A stretch of DNA of 36,074 bases from assembly GCA_029252265.1 (NCBI GenBank), contig JAQXBT010000055.1, positions 1-36,074 of the forward strand, in the 5' to 3' direction. A program made the translations under genes and the position numbers. Position 1 is the first letter of the stretch. Every line of letters starts with the position of its first letter. This DNA comes from Flavobacteriaceae bacterium. Lineage in GTDB: Bacteria > Bacteroidota > Bacteroidia > Flavobacteriales > Flavobacteriaceae. Shown here one piece after another: positions 33,534 to 36,074 of this stretch. Under the pieces are notes generated by a model. That model was not told the DNA's origin. It saw only the letters and a list, made by a program, of their open reading frames with translations, and made no database searches.

Positions 33534-36011
33534 ATGGCTAAGAATTTAGTGATTGTTGAGTCCCCTGCGAAAGCAAAGACTATTGAAAAATTTCTAGGAA
33601 AAGACTTTAAAGTTGAATCTAGTTTTGGGCATATCGCCGATTTACCTTCCAAAGAACTGGGGGTAGATGTTGCAGGCGATTTCAAACCAAAGTATGAGGT
33701 TTCAAGCGACAAAAAAACGGTTGTTGGTAAGCTAAAAGCATTGGCTAAAAAAGCTGAAATTGTTTGGTTGGCAAGTGATGAAGATAGAGAAGGGGAAGCC
33801 ATTGCGTGGCATTTAGCCGAAACCTTAAAATTAGACAAAGCTAAAACAAAGCGAATTGTGTTTCATGAAATCACAAAAACAGCGATTGAAACAGCGGTAA
33901 AAAACCCGCGTGGTATTGATTACAACTTAGTGGATGCCCAACAAGCACGACGTGTTTTAGATCGGATTGTTGGTTACGAATTATCTCCTGTTTTGTGGCG
34001 AAAAGTCAAAGGGGGTCTTTCAGCTGGTCGAGTTCAATCCGTTTCGGTTCGATTAATTGTAGAGCGCGAACGTGAAATACAAAAATTTGAATCGGAAGCA
34101 ACCTTTAAAATTGATGCAGAATTTACGACTGCAAAAGGAAACACTTTTAAAGCAAAATTACCAAAAGCATTTAAAAGCGAAGCTGCTGCAAAAGCATTTT
34201 TAGACAAAAATAGCGACGCCGCTTTTTCAGTATCAAGTCTTGAGAAAAAGCCTGCCAAGAAATCGCCTGCACCACCATTTACGACTTCCACTTTACAGCA
34301 AGAGGCCGCTCGAAAATTATATTTTTCGGTGAGTAAAACCATGAACATGGCTCAGCGACTCTATGAAGCGGGTCTCATAACATACATGAGGACGGACAGT
34401 GTCAATTTATCACAGCAAGCACGGGATACCGCCGCTCAAGAAATTTCATCTTCTTATGGAGACACCTATAGTAAACCTCGTAATTTCAAAGGAAAATCTA
34501 AAGGAGCACAAGAAGCCCATGAGGCCATTCGCCCTACCAATTTCTCAACCCATTCGGTTAATATAGAACGCGACCAAGCCCGCTTGTATGACCTTATTTG
34601 GAAACGTGCTATTGCATCCCAAATGAGTGATGCACAGTTAGAAAGAACCAATGTAAAAATCAACACACCAAATCACAGCGAAACATTTACTGCAAACGGT
34701 GAGGTAATTAAATTTGATGGGTTTTTAAAAGTGTACTTAGAAGGAACCGATGAAGAAAATTTAGAACAGGAAGGCATGTTGCCTGCGATGATCCTTAATG
34801 AAGCTTTGGGGAACAACTATATCACTGCAACTGAACGTTTTTCCAGACCACCTTACAGGTACACAGAAGCCTCTTTAGTGAAAAAACTCGAAGAGTTAGG
34901 AATTGGAAGACCTTCCACGTATGCACCCACCATATCTACAATTCAAAACAGAAAGTATGTTGAAAAAGGCTCGGTAGATGGTGAAGAACGAAGTTATTCA
35001 TTATGGACTTTATCCAATGGAGATTTAACGGGGAAAAAATTAACTGAAAAGTATGGTTCAGATAAAGGAAAGTTAGTGCCAACCGATATCGGAATGATTG
35101 TCACCGACTTTTTGGTAAATCATTTTGAAGCAATATTAGATTATAATTTCACAGCCAAAGTCGAAGCCGATTTTGATTTAATTGCGAGTGGAAAAGAAGA
35201 TTGGACTAAAATGATGAAGTCATTTTACAAAGACTTTCATCCAAAAGTAGAAGATGTAAGTCAAAATGCAGAACGAGAATCTGGAGAACGAATTTTAGGC
35301 AAAGATCCAAAAACAGGACGTCAATTAAGTGTTCGTTTAGGAAAATTCGGACCGATTGTTCAGATAGGGACTTCCGATGAGGAAGAAAAACAAGTTTTTG
35401 CGAGTGTACCTCCAAACTTTCAGTTGGCTGCGATTACTTTTGATGAAGCGTTAGAGCTCTTTAAACTCCCTAAAGACTTAGGAGAATATAAAGGCGAGGA
35501 CCTTCTTGTAAACAATGGACGTTTTGGACCTTATGTCAAGTTTGGTGACAAATTTATTTCCCTTCCAAAAGGGGTGGACCCAATGCGTGTTGAAATGGAA
35601 GATGCAATTGAATTAATAAAAGAAAAAGAAGCAGCTGATGCGCCAATATATGAGTATGATGGCTTACCAGTTCAAAAAGGGAAAGGGCGTTTTGGACCGT
35701 TTATCAAATGGAATAATATGTTCATTAATGTCAATAAAAAATATGATTGGGATGATCTTTCCGATAATGATATTGAAACTTTAATTAAGGATAAAATCCA
35801 AAAAGAAATCGATAAACTTATCCATGACTGGGAAGAGGATGGAATTCGTGTTGAAAAAGCACGATGGGGTCGACACAATATTATCCAAGGTAAAACCAAA
35901 ATTGAACTTCCAAAAACAGTGGACGCAACAAAACTTACTTTAGAAGAAGTCAAAGGGATTATCGCAAAAAACGCCCCCAAGAAAAAAACACGTGCTAAAA
36001 AGAAAAAGTAA
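33534..36011 (+). CDS. topA: DNA topoisomerase I
   Basis: A type IA topoisomerase that relaxes negative supercoils. The Toprim domain has the catalytic Glu in LVIVESPAKAKTIEKFLG (E9) and the metal motif in ASDEDREGEAIAWHL. The active-site tyrosine is Y284 in AGLITYMRTDSVN. EELGIGRPSTYAPTI and the C-terminal repeats with GRFGPYVKFGDKFISLP and KGRFGPFIKW are also clear. It ends in a basic tail (KKKTRAKKKK) that probably binds DNA. I find no cysteine in its 825 residues, so the tetra-Cys zinc fingers of the E. coli enzyme are absent. The stop overlaps the next start by one base. Confidence 0.96.
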   Translation: MAKNLVIVESPAKAKTIEKFLGKDFKVESSFGHIADLPSKELGVDVAGDFKPKYEVSSDKKTVVGKLKALAKKAEIVWLASDEDREGEAIAWHLAETLKLDKAKTKRIVFHEITKTAIETAVKNPRGIDYNLVDAQQARRVLDRIVGYELSPVLWRKVKGGLSAGRVQSVSVRLIVEREREIQKFESEATFKIDAEFTTAKGNTFKAKLPKAFKSEAAAKAFLDKNSDAAFSVSSLEKKPAKKSPAPPFTTSTLQQEAARKLYFSVSKTMNMAQRLYEAGLITYMRTDSVNLSQQARDTAAQEISSSYGDTYSKPRNFKGKSKGAQEAHEAIRPTNFSTHSVNIERDQARLYDLIWKRAIASQMSDAQLERTNVKINTPNHSETFTANGEVIKFDGFLKVYLEGTDEENLEQEGMLPAMILNEALGNNYITATERFSRPPYRYTEASLVKKLEELGIGRPSTYAPTISTIQNRKYVEKGSVDGEERSYSLWTLSNGDLTGKKLTEKYGSDKGKLVPTDIGMIVTDFLVNHFEAILDYNFTAKVEADFDLIASGKEDWTKMMKSFYKDFHPKVEDVSQNAERESGERILGKDPKTGRQLSVRLGKFGPIVQIGTSDEEEKQVFASVPPNFQLAAITFDEALELFKLPKDLGEYKGEDLLVNNGRFGPYVKFGDKFISLPKGVDPMRVEMEDAIELIKEKEAADAPIYEYDGLPVQKGKGRFGPFIKWNNMFINVNKKYDWDDLSDNDIETLIKDKIQKEIDKLIHDWEEDGIRVEKARWGRHNIIQGKTKIELPKTVDATKLTLEEVKGIIAKNAPKKKTRAKKKK

Positions 36012-36074
36012 TGGATTTTAGTTTTCTTTCGCCTGTGCAAGATCGGCTCGTAGACCAACTCGAGTTGCAGCACA
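36011..36074 (+). CDS. Start of a gene, possibly formimidoylglutamase/arginase family
   Basis: Only the first 21 codons are in the window, reading MDFSFLSPVQDRLVDQLE and on to the edge. The start overlaps the topA stop (TAATG), so it belongs to the topA transcript. From memory, flavobacterial arginase/formimidoylglutamase-family proteins often begin with a similar M-D/E-F-x-FL-x-PV segment and lie beside topA. No catalytic motif is visible in so short a piece, so the family is tentative, though the gene itself is likely real. Confidence 0.45.
   Translation, partial: MDFSFLSPVQDRLVDQLELQH

Noticed and set aside
35672-36073. 133-codon open frame on the minus strand at the window edge
   Set aside because: It overlaps the conserved 3' end of topA and the next gene. 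Its hydrophobic, Ser/Leu/Phe-rich sequence is what the reverse of lysine-rich coding DNA gives.

Overview
The window looks like chromosome of a low-GC member of the Flavobacteriaceae (Bacteroidota). The evidence is the gliding genes gldB and gldC, a methionine synthase split into two genes, a primase with the flavobacterial N-terminus, promoter -7 boxes of the Bacteroidota form TAnnTTTG, and absent Shine-Dalgarno sequences. No tRNA, rRNA, CRISPR array, insertion sequence, prophage or integrase is visible. Most genes are conserved housekeeping genes in tight operons, and only a few are accessory.

Layout. (1) Positions 3-9429, plus strand: the end of cysN, a sulfite reductase carrying a C-terminal HEPN-like domain, two siroheme enzymes, a ferredoxin-NADP reductase-like flavoprotein, methionine synthase in two genes, and metF. 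Together they reduce sulfite to sulfide, make the required cofactor and build methionine. (2) 9562-12545, plus: a polyprenyl diphosphate synthase and DnaG primase. (3) 12548-13969, minus: nadE and an orphan response regulator lacking the phospho-acceptor Asp. (4) 14210-15540, plus: gldB-gldC. (5) 15542-22658, minus: purH then mreB-mreC-mreD-mrdA-rodA, the cell-shape cluster. (6) 22769-23221, minus: a GAF protein related to free methionine-sulfoxide reductase, divergent from (7) 23357-25953, plus: a TonB-dependent receptor and a secreted heavy-metal-binding protein. (8) 26016-27938, minus: groES-groEL. (9) 28081-32481, minus: miaB, a sigma-54-type activator, lptE, an uncharacterised gene and secG. 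(10) 32630-36011, plus: a multi-pass membrane protein of unknown role and topA, then the first codons of a gene that may encode an arginase-family enzyme.

No clearly new defence or mobile system was found. The observations most worth checking are: the receptor plus metal-binding pair, with Cys-Cys motifs in both proteins; a sigma-54-like promoter before groES next to an operon encoding a receiver-less sigma-54 activator; the response regulator with Ser at the phosphorylation site; a DnaG that has lost all four zinc ligands and a cysteine-free TopA; and the HEPN-like extension on sulfite reductase. Several of these are probably shared across Flavobacteriia rather than unique to this genome. 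All family assignments come from reading motifs and from memory of the families; no database search was run.
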